From: Saitoella complicata NRRL Y-17804
Taxonomy: Eukaryota > Ascomycota > Saitoellomycetes > Saitoellales > Saitoellaceae
DNA length: 64,000 nt
Direction of reading: 5' to 3'
Assembly: GCF_001661265.1 (NCBI RefSeq)
Contig: NW_017566995.1
Coordinates: 434,001-498,000 of the forward strand
Made by a program: the position numbers and the translations under genes. Below the pieces are notes generated by a model, which was not told the origin of the DNA, searched no databases, and worked only from the letters and a program-made list of their open reading frames with translations. Numbering within the stretch: the stretch's first letter is position 1; every line of letters starts with the position of its first letter. Below, piece by piece: positions 53,478 to 64,000 of this stretch.

Positions 53478-53927
53478 GGTTTTCTAGCGAGGGTGAGGAG
53501 GGGGGTGTTGGATGGAGCCGGTGGGGTACTCAGGAAGGACCCAGCGAATACAGTAGTTAGCGAGTTGTCCTCTTAAAGATGTGTTTATTTTGCTTTAAAC
53601 AAGACGTTTTTCAAATCGTTTCAGCGAATTTCCAACTTCTAACTTTACCGGCTTCCTCGCCGGCCCTCGCGCCGACTCTTTTGGGCCACGGTACGGCACA
53701 CGTACTTTGGTTCTTCCAGACCTGTTTCGTTTCCAATTTTGGGTAGATTAAGCGTCGAAAAAAATCCCGAAAGGTTCTTTGAAGGAGGTTGAGTAGTTTC
53801 AATTCAACATAGAACAATATGATTTTCCATTCGATTGTCGCTATTACGCGTTTATGGCAGCTGACGTTACGTCGGTTGCAGGATGTTGCAGCTCGTACAC
53901 CTCGACGAAAGTTATTTTTAGAACACC
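53478..53927. other. gap between transposon and MGM1
   Basis: This includes the transposon's right flank and the MGM1 promoter. No recognisable gene. Confidence 0.45.
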
Positions 53928-56709
53928 ATGCTCGCCCGTATCGCCAACCCTCAGGCGATTTTGAGAACGTCTCGGACGTTGCTCTTACGGCATGCTACAC
54001 CTTTTCGTCAAGTGCACCGGGCGCCAATGCCTTTGATCCGCCCCTTGGTTCGTGCGAGACTGAACCATGTACGAGTCGGGCAATTACAGGCAATTCAGGG
54101 AAGGGCCTTGTGGACGAACAATATACCAAAGTTGTTTTTGAAATCATTTAGAGTGCCTGTGGCTGCTGGTACGCTGTTGATTACTGTGTTAGGTTATCTG
54201 GACTACAAAGTGCAAGGTAAAGCGATCGCTGCTCTATCCAGGAAGAGTATTACTGACCTTGCTCACAGAGGCGAGGAACTATGCCAAAGACTTTGCAAAC
54301 GGCGCATGGGCAACAGCAAGTGGACTGTACCATTCCTTAGCGATACCGCAGGTTACGGCTCCCGCGTGGATACAAGAGCTATTACAATCCGCATCCCCAT
54401 CAAACTCCGAACAATCGAATTCCAGAGAATCCTCAGACAAGGAATCATCTTCCTCATTTAACACCGACCCCAAGGAACCCGAACGACCCAACATCCTCAC
54501 CACCCTCGCCGCCGCTACAGGCGCAACTCTCTTCACAGACGACGACACCCCCGGCCAAGCAAGAGACGACCAAATCATGGTTCTTACGCGTAAAATGATT
54601 GAAATTCGGAACATTCTCCAACGCGTCGGCAAATCTGACTCCCTCCAACTTCCCTCCATTGTTGTCATCGGGTCCCAGTCATCTGGAAAGAGTTCGGTGT
54701 TGGAGGCGATTGTTGGACATGAATTCTTGCCGAAGGGAAACAACATGGTCACGAGGCGGCCTATTGAGTTGACTTTGGTGCATACGCCTGGTGCGACGGT
54801 GGAATATGGAGAATTCCCGGCGCTTGGGCTGGGAAGGATCACGGACTTTGGGCAGATTCAGAGGACATTGACGGACCTGAACATGGCTGTCTCGGATGCT
54901 CAATGTGTGTCTGATGACCCGATTCAGCTCATCATCTACTCTCCCATGGTACCTGACCTGTCGTTGATCGATCTTCCTGGGTATATCCAGGTCGAGTCGG
55001 TGGGCCAACCACCGGAGCTGAGGGAGAAGATTTCGAAGTTGTGTGACAAGTATATCCGCAGCCCGAACATCATCCTCGCTGTGTGCGCCGCTGACGTGGA
55101 TTTGGCAAACTCACCCGCGTTGAGGGCTAGCAGGATCGTTGACCCATTGGGCCTGCGAACCATCGGAGTGGTTACGAAGATGGACCTTGTTTCCCCAGAA
55201 CGGGGTGCTGCCATCTTGCGAGACAACCAGTACCCACTTCATCTCGGATACATCGGTGTCGTTGCCCAAGCACCGTCTCTATCTCAGGGTTTGAGGCAGA
55301 GGTTGACGGGGGGCAACATCTCTGGCATCATCGCACAGAACGAGAAGAGTTTCTTTGACGGACGCCGGGAATTCGATACTGGGAGCGGTGTCAAGACGGG
55401 TACAGTCGAGCTGCGACGGACTTTGATGCATGTTCTCGAGTCATCCATGTCGTCGAGTTTGGAAAGTATCTCGAATGCGATCACGCAGGAGCTCGAGGAG
55501 GTTTCCTATAAGTTCAAGGTCTTGTACAACGACCGCGAGTTAACTGCTGAATCATATTTGGCGGAGAATGTGGATGCCTTGAAGCAGAGGTTTAAGGAGT
55601 TCTCGGCACGGTTCGGAAAACCGCAGGTTGCGGCGATGTTGAAGACGGATTTGGATCAACGTGTATTGAATATTCTTGCTGAGCATTACTGGGATGACAA
55701 GACACTCGCGTCCCTGTCGAATGCTTCTCCGGATGACAAGCACTGGCAGCACCATTTCGACGCATCATCGCTTGCGCTGACGAGGTTGGGCGTTGGCCGA
55801 GTCGCGACTGATCTCGTTGTCAACGCTTTGTCAAGCAAGATGCAACGACTTGCAGACGAAACCGACTTCCGCCATAATCACTTTGCTTCCAACCACATTC
55901 AGTCCGCTGTCCAGAACATCCTCAGGTCTCGATACCATTCCACTGCTGATCAGGTAGAGAACTGTGTCAAGCCATTCAAGTATGAGGTTGAGGTTGATGA
56001 TCGAGAATGGAATGTTGGTAAGGAGCGTGCCGTGGTCCTGTTGAAGGAGGAGGCGGCACGTGTGGAGGCAGCTATCACAGAATTGAAGAAGAGTGTGGGC
56101 TCGAAGAGGCTTGGCCAGGTCATGTCATTTTTGAAGGAACAGGGTGCGAAGGAAGTACAAGCAAATGAGCAGGATATGGGCGGATATAGTGGCGCTCTCC
56201 TACAGAAGGGTTCGTTCCTTCATACGTGATTGAGAGGCATGGACTAACCCCGTCGATAGGCAACTACGCAAACTACCTCCAAACCCGTGCAGATGTTCTC
56301 AAGATGAGAATTATGGCACTCAAGTCGAAGCAGTGTCGATCCAAGGAGAATCAGATGTACTGTCCGGAAGCGTTCTTGAACGTCGTTGCGGATAAGCTTG
56401 CTGCGACGGCAGTGTTGTTCATCAACGTCGAGTTGCTCACAGAGTTTTACTATCAGGTGTGTTGGGAACGTTATTGCTCCGTATGATAGATACTGACCTG
56501 GTATTCAGTTCCCTCGCGAGCTCGAGAACCGACTTGTTCGCAATCTGACGCCGGATCAAATCCAGGCCTTTGCAAGGGAGGACAAGGAGGTGAAGGCACA
56601 CATTGAGATGCAAGAAAAGAAGGAGTTGCTGCAGCTCGCACTGGACAAGATTGAGTCTGTCATACTGTTGGAGAAGACGAGCAAGATGCAGCAAGAGCAG
56701 CGCAGGTGA
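53928..56709 (+). CDS. mgm1: mitochondrial dynamin-like GTPase MGM1 (OPA1 homologue)
   Basis: Exons 53928-54216, 54269-56209, 56260-56456 and 56509-56709 join in phase to 875 residues. An Arg-rich presequence ([21 protein letters not shown]) is followed by an inner-membrane segment (about 76-92, [14 protein letters not shown]), then the dynamin GTPase: GSQSSGKSS (231-239), [14 protein letters not shown] and TKMD. The middle and GED regions follow, ending in a basic coiled coil. MGM1 fuses inner membranes and shapes cristae. A rhomboid cleavage region ([13 protein letters not shown], about 174-186) fits the known long/short isoform processing. All key GTPase residues are present. Confidence 0.95.
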
Positions 56710-57108
56710 TTCGGATTTTTCTCTCTTGTGATTTCATATATCTATGATTGGTTTGTTCATTGGCGCTTGGGCTACGGTGTTAGTTTTGCTGTTCTTTTTC
56801 CATTATTACGATCTCAGAACATTATATTTGATCCTGCTCCCACGGCTCACACCGCACACCAAGCTAAGGTGGCGCAGGCAAGGCAGCGAGCACCGCAGTT
56901 GCGAGGTCGCGATCAAGAAGGTCCGAAAGTGGTGCCAATTCAAAGCGTGAATTGCAATCTATCGTTTGCTACCCTTTTCCGCAGATTTCGCATCCTTCCT
57001 GGGTGACCTGGGTCGAGCCTGCGTTTCTGTGGCGCAGTTTCGCTTATAAGACAGGCACGGCCACGGTTACCTACATCCGTGTGTAACGTAGTCTGAAAAT
57101 CATCAACC
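56710..57108. other. intergenic gap
   Basis: About 400 nt between tandem genes on the same strand. No motif recognised. Confidence 0.4.
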
Positions 57109-58662
57109 ATGGACCCAGCAGACACTGAGGTTAGCCTTTTCGCATTGGACTTGGGCAGCGACATTGAGGATGTCAAGGAGGACTTGGCCGCTTCTGAAGC
57201 TGCCGGATGTACTGTCATCGCGGAGCCTGTGAAGGGAAAGAAGGATCGTCATGCGGTAATGAGCGAGGAGGAATACGCGAAGCAGAAGGAGAACTTCTGG
57301 CGAAACGTGAATATCGAGGAACCTGGGGTAATGCCTCTTAAATGGCATCTTTGTACTTATTCTGACAGATCATAACAGATGCTCGAGAAAAAGACCCTAC
57401 CAGCCGAGACCAAATTTGATATCTCACGCATCAAGAGTGCGATTGAGTTGTTCTACTACCAACGACAATACGAGAAGGCTCTGAACCTGGCAACAGAATT
57501 CCTGAAAGAGCCCACAAAGGGCGCGCCACGGATAGTCAGCGGAGACAGGAAAGAAATGGAAGATCTAGCGCGACGGTGCGAGCAGAAGCTTGCACATGCA
57601 TCATCTCAAAAGCCAGCAGCTGCGCCGAACCCAATCCCCGCAATTCAAATGTCCTCCACCTTCACCTTCAACTTCGCCGACGAGGACATTGAGATTGACG
57701 AGAATGAGCAACTAGCTTCAGCCACATCCTCGCTCTCCCTTGAATGCCCTGCGTTGACCGTCCCTTCACTCACACCCTGTGTCCATGATCTGACGCAGTT
57801 TGTGTCAAGATTACCGCATAAGCTCAATTACTCCACCCTCAACATCCCCAACACGTCTGCACGAATCCCAAAACGTGAGCTTTGGGATATCAAGCTACAG
57901 CTCATGCACGAGGAAAATCTGGATGATGTCAAAGAAGAGGATGAGCGAACGAAGGAAGCACTCAATGGTGTCGACGATGTCATTCCCGGTGTATACGAAG
58001 GCGGGTTCAAAACTTGGGAGTGTTCCATCGACCTATCGCGGTATCTTTCGATGGAGATTGGTGCTGGCACACTGACGTGCCCAGAGAGAGTTGCTGAGCT
58101 TGGATGTGGGTCAGCATTGCCGAGTATGCATTTGTTGCATCAGGCACTCCTTAAGGGTCACGCGCTGGCACTGACATTGCAGGATTACAATGCGTCGGTT
58201 TTGCAGCATGTTACGGTGCCGAATGTTTACCTGGCCTGGGCACTATCGCGCGTGGGTGCCGAGGAATGGGAAGGTGACGGTGAAATTGACGTTACAGATG
58301 AGGACAAAACAGCATTCCTGAATGACCTCAAGACAAAGAACATCCAAATCACCCTTCTAAGCGGCGGCTGGGGCGTAGAAATGCTCGAGTATATGAACCC
58401 TGCTCCTACTATCCTCTTGGCGTCAGAAACAATTTATTCCCCTAATTCCTTACCAGCTTTCATGGATGTTTTGCATGGATGCTGTGCGGCGGGCTCGCAG
58501 GCTTTGGTTGCTGCAAAGAAGGTTTATTTTGGGGTTGGAGGGGGTGTTGATGAGTTTAAGCGGGCGGTAGAGGCAAGGAATCTGTTGAGGTCAGGGGTTG
58601 TTGATGATGTTTCTACCCAGGGAGTCGCGAGGACTATATTGAAGGTGAAGGCAAGGTCATAG
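57109..58662 (+). CDS. hpm1: Hpm1/METTL18-type protein-histidine methyltransferase with N-terminal extension
   Basis: Exons 57109-57327 and 57379-58662 join in phase to 500 residues. From residue 164 (MSSTFTFNFADEDIE) the protein follows yeast Hpm1: PKRELWDIKLQLM, GVYEGGFKTWECSIDLSRYL, the SAM-binding VAELGCGSALPS, LTLQDYNASVL and LASETIYSPNSLPAF. Hpm1/METTL18 methylates a histidine of ribosomal protein uL3. Residues 1-163 are an extra module: an acidic start, EEEYAKQKENFWRN, then a helical pair (RIKSAIELFYYQRQYEKALNLA) that looks like one TPR. The frame stays open through the junction. Alternatively two genes are joined and the methyltransferase starts at 57649 (337 residues). Confidence 0.82.
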
Positions 58663-58816
58663 AGGAGGCATGAGTTGGTTCCTTGATTGATAGACCACTT
58701 TACACAGAAATGAGATCGCACAAAAGAAACGCAGTGTGTGCCATTATTATTGAATATGCTGTAAATGCGAAAACATTCTCATCCGCCCCCAGATCCGAGG
58801 GTAAACGAGACATCTC

Positions 58817-61800
58817 TCAACGCTTGAGGGTACGCTGCTTCTCAGCTCCCTTGACCAGCCTCCGTTCCACGAACAACCCCTTCCTCCTCCTTACAGCATC
58901 CATGTAGTTCTTTGCTACGTTCTCACGTTCAGCAAGTTCTCCTAGATCCTCCAATTCCTCCTCCGTGGTCGGCACCCAGAATGGGTCGATATCGAGCATC
59001 TCGAAACCATTGAAAATAAGCTGCGGACTTGCTGCACCGGAGGTCTTCTTGCGGATATCATCGGAGAAACCGAAAGACTCAACAACAGGGAAGACGGCCT
59101 TGATGGTGAAGAAAGGCGTGCCCTCCTTCATCTCCTCCGCAACGATCCTTCCTCGTCGCCTGGCTACGACTCCGTAAACCTTGCCTAACACATCGGTGGA
59201 TGCCTGAATGTCGACAGAGTACATGGCAAGCAGAAGGCGTGGTGACCATTGCAAGAAACCTTGTCTGATGGCGTCACGCACGACCGTCATGAACTGGCCA
59301 GAGATTTGACCCATCTGCGATCTCAATACGCTTGTGCCATTTTCATCGACCTCGTCCTCGACGGTTACGTCTTCAACGTAACATACAATACCCTGCATGG
59401 GCTCATGACAAAGAGGACCCCTAAGTGTGGCAATCTGGAAACCAGTGTAGAGGTAATCCTCGAAGTCGCGTGCAGTCAGAGCACCGGACTGGCGGGCCCT
59501 GTCTTCCTCAGAGTCGCCGTGGAACGCCTTCCTCATCCAATTCTCACTGGTCGAGTCAACCAAGAGGTTAGGTCCGATGCGCTTAGGGCCGAAAGCAACG
59601 ATCTTGTCGACGATACCCTTCCACTCAAACTTGTCGTCGTTCTCTTTGTCCGCGAAAGCCTCTTCAAGACCCGCTTTCAAGTCCTCCTTGCTGAGGTACT
59701 TCTCGGTCTGAAGGGTTTCTTCGTCCTCCACAATGTCACCATCCAGGGCTGTCGTAGTCTCACCTACACTCACTTGCTGCTGCTCATGTTTGAACATTCT
59801 CTGGAAAGAAGCAGCGTTCTTGACCAAGTATTCGGTAACAGCGGCAGGCAACGGCCTTGTTCTGATCTTAACACCGACCTTCTCGGAAGAGATGGTTGTC
59901 ACAGCCTCGCCCCTCTTCTCAACACCCTCTTTCAGAGGCGCCATCTCAGGTGCTTTGACAATCGTCTCCTTGAACGGCACAATTGGTTTCGAAGAGTAGA
60001 TTTCAACCTTTGCAAACCTCTCCCTCAAGTCCTTCAGGCACCGCTCCAGATGCAACTCACCGGCAGTAAGAATGACATGCTCACCGGTATCCTGAACCAA
60101 TACCTCAACGCAAGGATCGGCCTGGTTCAACAGCTTCAGTCCGTCCACAAGTTTAGGCATGTCCCTAGGGTCCGCAGGCTCGAGGGCAACCCGGACGATA
60201 GGCGCAGAACCCATGTTCACACCAGCTAAGTTCACACCACCACCTTGAACAGAGCAGATGGTACCGTTCTTCAAAACTTTACCCTCCAAACCACCGACAC
60301 CAAAGACATTACCGGCAGGAACTTTGTCCAAGGCGACAAGCTCACGTCCCATCAGGAGGTAAAGGTCCGTGATCGTGACGCGTGAGACATGACGGTCGGG
60401 CTGTGCAGGGTTGTACTTTGGTCCCATGACAAGCAACTCGTCGCCGACGGCAACGGTTCCAGAGTAGATGCGTGAGAAACCAATCATGTGTTCCTTCTTC
60501 TCGTCCACGAACTCCTCCTCTTCGGGCATCTCCACCGCATCTTCACCCTCTGCTACCTGTGCTTCAGTTGGCGCATCGGTCAATGAAGCCTTCTGCATAG
60601 CTTCCTCAAGCGGTACACCGTTTGCCTCGGCCTCGGCCCTCTCCGCCCTTTCACGAGCCTCCCTAACCTGTCGTTCGCGCTGTTCCCTTTGCAGCAATCC
60701 TTGCTCTCTCATTTCATCGGCCGTCAGCTGTCTCCTCTTGTTCCTTGGCAACTCATCTTCAGGCACAGCAACCATCTTACTGACATATGCCATGACGGGT
60801 CCGTTGGCATTACACGCAAGCATACTCTGCTTCACTTCCTGGTCGATCGCCTCAGCTCCAGGTGCTTCCTCAAGCATGGACTGGATACGAGCAGATTGGG
60901 CAGCGAGAGGAGACGGAAGCTCCAGAATAACAGCCAGAAGAACAGCAGTCGACAACGGAAGCCACTGAGACATGATCGAGGTAAGAGTAATACGCGCATC
61001 CTTCGCCCTGAGATCGCGAGGCAAAATCTTCACGCCGAGGGCTTTGACGATCTTCTCAACCATCTCAGTATCACGCTCCACTACTGTGTTTTGATAAACG
61101 GCGTGCACATTGTCCATAACGAACTGCACAAACATCGGCTTCAAGTTCCTGCCCTTCAAGTGTCGCGCCTGCAAGACACGCTTGGTCTTAGGATCAAGAT
61201 AGTAGTCGCCCCACAAAACCTTTTGCAAGTTTTCGGGCTTGACACCGAGCTTGGGTGCGTACAGCTGCGCGAACTGGGAGAGACGGAATGCCCATCCGTC
61301 GATAGCGGAGGCGAAGATCACGTTGCCCTTGGATGGCTCGAAGTAAATGTCTTCATCGTCTTTTTCCTCGAACTCTTCCTCTGTCAACTCTCCCGCAGCC
61401 TTCCGTCGCTCCTTTCCCTCGCGCCACTTCATGTCCTCCTCCATACGCTCACCAGCGAAGAAAGATCCCATAACGGCATTAACCTGCTCCACAACCTTAT
61501 TCAAATGTGCCGCAGCCTCGGCACTGCTCAGTCTCAACTCGGTAAACAGTCTGTCGAGCTTGTTCAGCACCAACACAGGCCGAATCTTCTCCAACCATGC
61601 TTGTCGAAGGACGGTAATAGTCTGTGAGCAAACTCCTTCGACGACATCAACTAAAACGAGCGCACCATCGCAGAGACGGGATGCGGTGGAGACTTCAGAT
61701 GAGAAGTCGATGTGTCCTGGCGAATCGATCAAGTTGATAAGGTGATCAGTCGCAGTTGGGGGTGCATCGGGCATTTCTGGTGGAGGAGCCTTGAGGGTGC

Positions 61801-62038
61801 GGAAGAAAAGGGAGATAGCCGACGATTGCATAGTAATACCACGTAGCTGTTCATCTTCTCTTGAATCTAGGTATCTGACCTGACCAGCCAACTTTGGCGA
61901 GATAATTCCGTTCGAGGAGAGCAGGCCATCCGAGAGTGAGGTCTTTCCGTGGTCGACATGTGCGAGAATACAGATGTTGCGGATATTCTCTGGAGTACTC
62001 TGTAGCGCTACCAGCTGTTGAGGAGGAATCACAGGCAT
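58817..62038 (-). CDS. efl1: elongation factor-like GTPase EFL1/Ria1
   Basis: An intronless frame of 1073 residues from MPVIPPQQLVALQSTPENIR (a Met three codons upstream is in frame). The GTPase domain shows ILAHVDHGKTSLSD, RGITMQSSAISL, LIDSPGHIDFSSEVSTA and VLNKLDRL. An insertion with long Glu/Arg-rich helices (about 440-500) is characteristic of EFL1 and absent from eEF2. EF2-like domains II-V follow, without the diphthamide His motif, as expected. EFL1 with Sdo1/SBDS evicts Tif6 from pre-60S subunits in the cytoplasm. The NDUFAF6-like gene starts 150 nt away on the other strand, so the two genes share a promoter. Confidence 0.95.
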   Translation of the reverse strand: MPVIPPQQLVALQSTPENIRNICILAHVDHGKTSLSDGLLSSNGIISPKLAGQVRYLDSREDEQLRGITMQSSAISLFFRTLKAPPPEMPDAPPTATDHLINLIDSPGHIDFSSEVSTASRLCDGALVLVDVVEGVCSQTITVLRQAWLEKIRPVLVLNKLDRLFTELRLSSAEAAAHLNKVVEQVNAVMGSFFAGERMEEDMKWREGKERRKAAGELTEEEFEEKDDEDIYFEPSKGNVIFASAIDGWAFRLSQFAQLYAPKLGVKPENLQKVLWGDYYLDPKTKRVLQARHLKGRNLKPMFVQFVMDNVHAVYQNTVVERDTEMVEKIVKALGVKILPRDLRAKDARITLTSIMSQWLPLSTAVLLAVILELPSPLAAQSARIQSMLEEAPGAEAIDQEVKQSMLACNANGPVMAYVSKMVAVPEDELPRNKRRQLTADEMREQGLLQREQRERQVREARERAERAEAEANGVPLEEAMQKASLTDAPTEAQVAEGEDAVEMPEEEEFVDEKKEHMIGFSRIYSGTVAVGDELLVMGPKYNPAQPDRHVSRVTITDLYLLMGRELVALDKVPAGNVFGVGGLEGKVLKNGTICSVQGGGVNLAGVNMGSAPIVRVALEPADPRDMPKLVDGLKLLNQADPCVEVLVQDTGEHVILTAGELHLERCLKDLRERFAKVEIYSSKPIVPFKETIVKAPEMAPLKEGVEKRGEAVTTISSEKVGVKIRTRPLPAAVTEYLVKNAASFQRMFKHEQQQVSVGETTTALDGDIVEDEETLQTEKYLSKEDLKAGLEEAFADKENDDKFEWKGIVDKIVAFGPKRIGPNLLVDSTSENWMRKAFHGDSEEDRARQSGALTARDFEDYLYTGFQIATLRGPLCHEPMQGIVCYVEDVTVEDEVDENGTSVLRSQMGQISGQFMTVVRDAIRQGFLQWSPRLLLAMYSVDIQASTDVLGKVYGVVARRRGRIVAEEMKEGTPFFTIKAVFPVVESFGFSDDIRKKTSGAASPQLIFNGFEMLDIDPFWVPTTEEELEDLGELAERENVAKNYMDAVRRRKGLFVERRLVKGAEKQRTLKR

Positions 62039-62188
62039 CTTGGTCACGGATCACTGGTCTTCTGCTCAATTTTGTGCGTTGATCGGTCGTTTGAGCTTTT
62101 TTGTGTGATTACGTCGCATGTGATAAAAATAGAAATGCAAGAAGCTTCTTTGGCGCCACACCTAACGTTTCTCCACAAAACCATAAGG

Positions 62189-63145
62189 ATGTCGCGACAG
62201 TCAAGAAGTGTGTTATCTACGGTTCAGAAGCGGACATATGCCTCCTCGACGGGTCCGAGCGTGGAGACCGCTCGCCAGCACTGCCGGGCGTTGTTGCAGA
62301 AGTACGACTATCCCTCTCATCTCATCCACGCCTTTATCCCGCCACGAGCAAGAGATGCTCATCTGGCGATCCGTGCGTTAAATATTGATTTGGCAATCAT
62401 TCCGGATCAGGTATCCCAAATGGCAGTGGGAGGGATGAGATATAAGTTCTGGAGAGAGGTGGTAGAGAAGGCATTCAACGGGGTACCACCGGACCAGCCA
62501 GTGGCAATCTTGCTGGCACATGCATTACAAACGACGCAAATGTCAAGGAGTTTCTTCAACAGGATGATCAAGGAGAGGGAGAACGTGCTTATTCAAGCAC
62601 CGGCGCCAGCGAACCTGGATGCGCTGGAGACGAGGGCAGAGAATATCTACAGTCCGCTCCTGTATTTACAACTGGAAGCACTTGGATTGAGAGAGTTGAA
62701 ATTGGATCATATCGTATCGCATATTGGCAAGTCAGGTGGACTGGCGACGCATCTGCGTGGGATTCCGCATAGTATTGCGAAGGGACAGGTTACGCTGCCA
62801 GTGGATATCGCGGCGAGACATGATATCATCGAAGAGGATCTGCTGAGAGGACAGCCAAACGAGGAGACCCTGGGTAAGCTACAGGAAGCTGTGTTTGAGG
62901 TAGCGACGAGGGCGAATGATCACCTTATTACCACGAGACAGATGATCAAGGAGCTGGACCCCGCATTGGTGAACAGGGACTCGAGGTCGGTATTTTTGAA
63001 CATGATTCCGACGACGCTATGGTTGGAGGAGTTGGAGAGCGTTAACTTTGATATCTTTAAGCCGTCGCTACAGACGAGCAAGGGAGTGAGGTTGCCATGG
63101 AGGTTATGGAGAGGCAGCAGTAGTAACAGCCAGTTCTTATTATAA
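62189..63145 (+). CDS. NDUFAF6-like mitochondrial complex I assembly factor (squalene/phytoene synthase fold)
   Basis: One exon gives 318 residues from MSRQSRSVLSTVQKRTYASS, a mitochondrial presequence; longer in-frame starts at 62135 and 62018 are less convincing. The body is the all-helical trans-isoprenyl synthase fold: ARQHCRALLQKYDYPSHL, ALNIDLAIIPDQV, RAENIYSPLLYLQLEALG and HIVSHIGKSGGLATHLRGIPHSIAKGQVTLP. NDUFAF6 relatives lack the Asp-rich catalytic motifs of true synthases, and none is evident here. The role in complex I assembly is inferred from the family. Confidence 0.82.
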   Translation: MSRQSRSVLSTVQKRTYASSTGPSVETARQHCRALLQKYDYPSHLIHAFIPPRARDAHLAIRALNIDLAIIPDQVSQMAVGGMRYKFWREVVEKAFNGVPPDQPVAILLAHALQTTQMSRSFFNRMIKERENVLIQAPAPANLDALETRAENIYSPLLYLQLEALGLRELKLDHIVSHIGKSGGLATHLRGIPHSIAKGQVTLPVDIAARHDIIEEDLLRGQPNEETLGKLQEAVFEVATRANDHLITTRQMIKELDPALVNRDSRSVFLNMIPTTLWLEELESVNFDIFKPSLQTSKGVRLPWRLWRGSSSNSQFLL

Positions 63146-63468
63146 AACAACCCTCCTCGAGAAAGCATGCACGTACACCCCGCCATTTGCCATCGGAGCC
63201 CACCGCCTTCATATACCGGTACCCCGGACATGCGGGTCGAAACTGCACATCACGCAGGCTTACACATTCGGTCTAGGCAAGTGCAGCCAATGGGGTCAGT
63301 CTGGTGCCAGCCGAGCGCAACACTACACCACCACCTTGGAACCCTGTATAACCACTGGCGTTGACTCAATCGGCTTGCTTTGACCAGCAGTACATATTCA
63401 TCTACAGATTACACCGCATACATCCTACAAAAGTGTCTTTACAACGCTTCAAGTCCCGCGATTCATCC
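63146..63468. other. promoter gap of the PP2C gene
   Basis: This short gap holds the NDUFAF6-like 3' end and the PTC1 promoter. Nothing notable seen. Confidence 0.4.
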
Positions 63469-64000
63469 ATGTCTGGCCGTCGACGGCCTTCGCTCTCTGC
63501 GACCATCGCTCGCATGAACCCCTTCTCGTCGTCTAATTCGAGCGCGGACAAGTTTGGAAGCAGCCCGACGAGTACGCGGAGTGGAGATAGCACGGGCAAC
63601 TCGGACGGCAAGAAGACGAAGAAGAAGTCCAGCGACGATGAGGTCATAAACTCGGCCGGTGAGGCTGCGGGTCAGCCAACGTCGACGAGTACATTCAGAG
63701 TTGGTGTGGCAGAAGACAAGAACAGAAAGTGCAGGCGAACGATGGAGGTGCGCAGCGATTGCAATTGTCTTTGATCGTTGTCCCTGATAACTCGCATTAC
63801 AGGATACACACGCATACATTTACGACTATGCTTCCGTCCCAGATCAGGGCTACTTTGCCATCTTTGACGGTCACGCCGGTAAACAAGCCGCCGACTGGTG
63901 TGGCAGCAACTTCCACAAAGTTCTCGCTGATATGATCGCACAAAATCAATCCACCCCTATCCCGGACCTTCTAGATAGAACATTCACAAGCGTCGACAAA
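63469..64000 (+). CDS. ptc1: PP2C protein phosphatase, Ptc1-like, partial
   Basis: Exon 1 (63469-63747) and exon 2 (63803 to the window end) join in phase; the gene runs out of the window after about 159 residues. Residues 1-75 are a Ser/Thr/Lys-rich tail. The PP2C domain starts [24 protein letters not shown], then GYFAIFDGHAGKQAADWCG, with the metal-binding Asp residues in place. VGVAEDKN and the pattern up to WCG match yeast Ptc1, which dampens HOG and cell-wall MAP kinase signalling. The intron falls within the conserved RRTMED motif. Confidence 0.9.

Noticed and set aside
52260-53580. Terminal inverted repeats of the mariner element
   Set aside because: Only weak similarity (about 20 nt with several mismatches) was seen between the two flanks, so no ends are assigned.
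59249-60229. Plus-strand 326-residue frame inside EFL1
   Set aside because: Antisense shadow of the EFL1 coding sequence; no domain of its own.

Overview
The window is nuclear DNA of a basidiomycete fungus. Genes are packed at about one per 2 kb on both strands. Nearly every gene model only closes when introns of 50-65 nt (GT...AG, often with a CTAAC/CTAAT branch site) are removed. The gene families (VAC8, EDC3, TEL2, a DUG3-type amidotransferase, MGM1, a hybrid histidine kinase, an Spt21/Ams2-type factor) are fungal. A candidate CaaX-type lipopeptide precursor that lacks a signal peptide points to Basidiomycota. I cannot name the genus.

Layout. 0.2-5.5 kb: FHA-RING ligase, Shg1-like COMPASS subunit, an unknown protein and a PH-domain protein. 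5.7-7.1 kb: an ATF/CREB-type bZIP factor behind a repeat-rich promoter. 8.4-9.6 kb: a 54-residue repeat precursor ending in a CaaX box, with an 840-nt upstream region rich in AACAAT motifs. 9.6-15.2 kb: HIBCH, two mitochondrial ribosomal proteins, ASF1. 15.4-27.2 kb: VAC8, EDC3, TAF11, APC13, RPS29, a DNAJC17-like protein, TEL2, RPA3. 27.2-31.5 kb: gene-poor island with a decayed copy of a repeat family and a probable solo LTR. 31.5-48.8 kb: hybrid histidine kinase, UBP1-like deubiquitinase, Alb1-like protein, PUB1-like RNA-binding protein, DUG3-like amidotransferase, ferric reductase, POL12, Spt21/Ams2-like GATA protein. 48.8-53.9 kb: second island, with another copy of the same repeat family, a decayed uncharacterised gene and a broken Tc1/mariner transposon. 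53.9-64 kb: MGM1, an Hpm1/METTL18-type methyltransferase with an extra N-terminal domain, EFL1, an NDUFAF6-like protein and the start of PTC1.

The genes form no single pathway. Recurring themes are replication and chromatin (ASF1, RPA3, POL12, TEL2, Shg1, TAF11, Spt21-like), mitochondria (uL4m, mL38, HIBCH, MGM1, NDUFAF6-like) and ribosome assembly (EFL1, Alb1-like, RPS29). The two most interesting signals are the repeat precursor with its AACAAT-rich promoter, and three exact ATCWGATAA iron-GATA motifs upstream of the ferric reductase. Splice sites were read by eye and checked for phase; no search tool was used.
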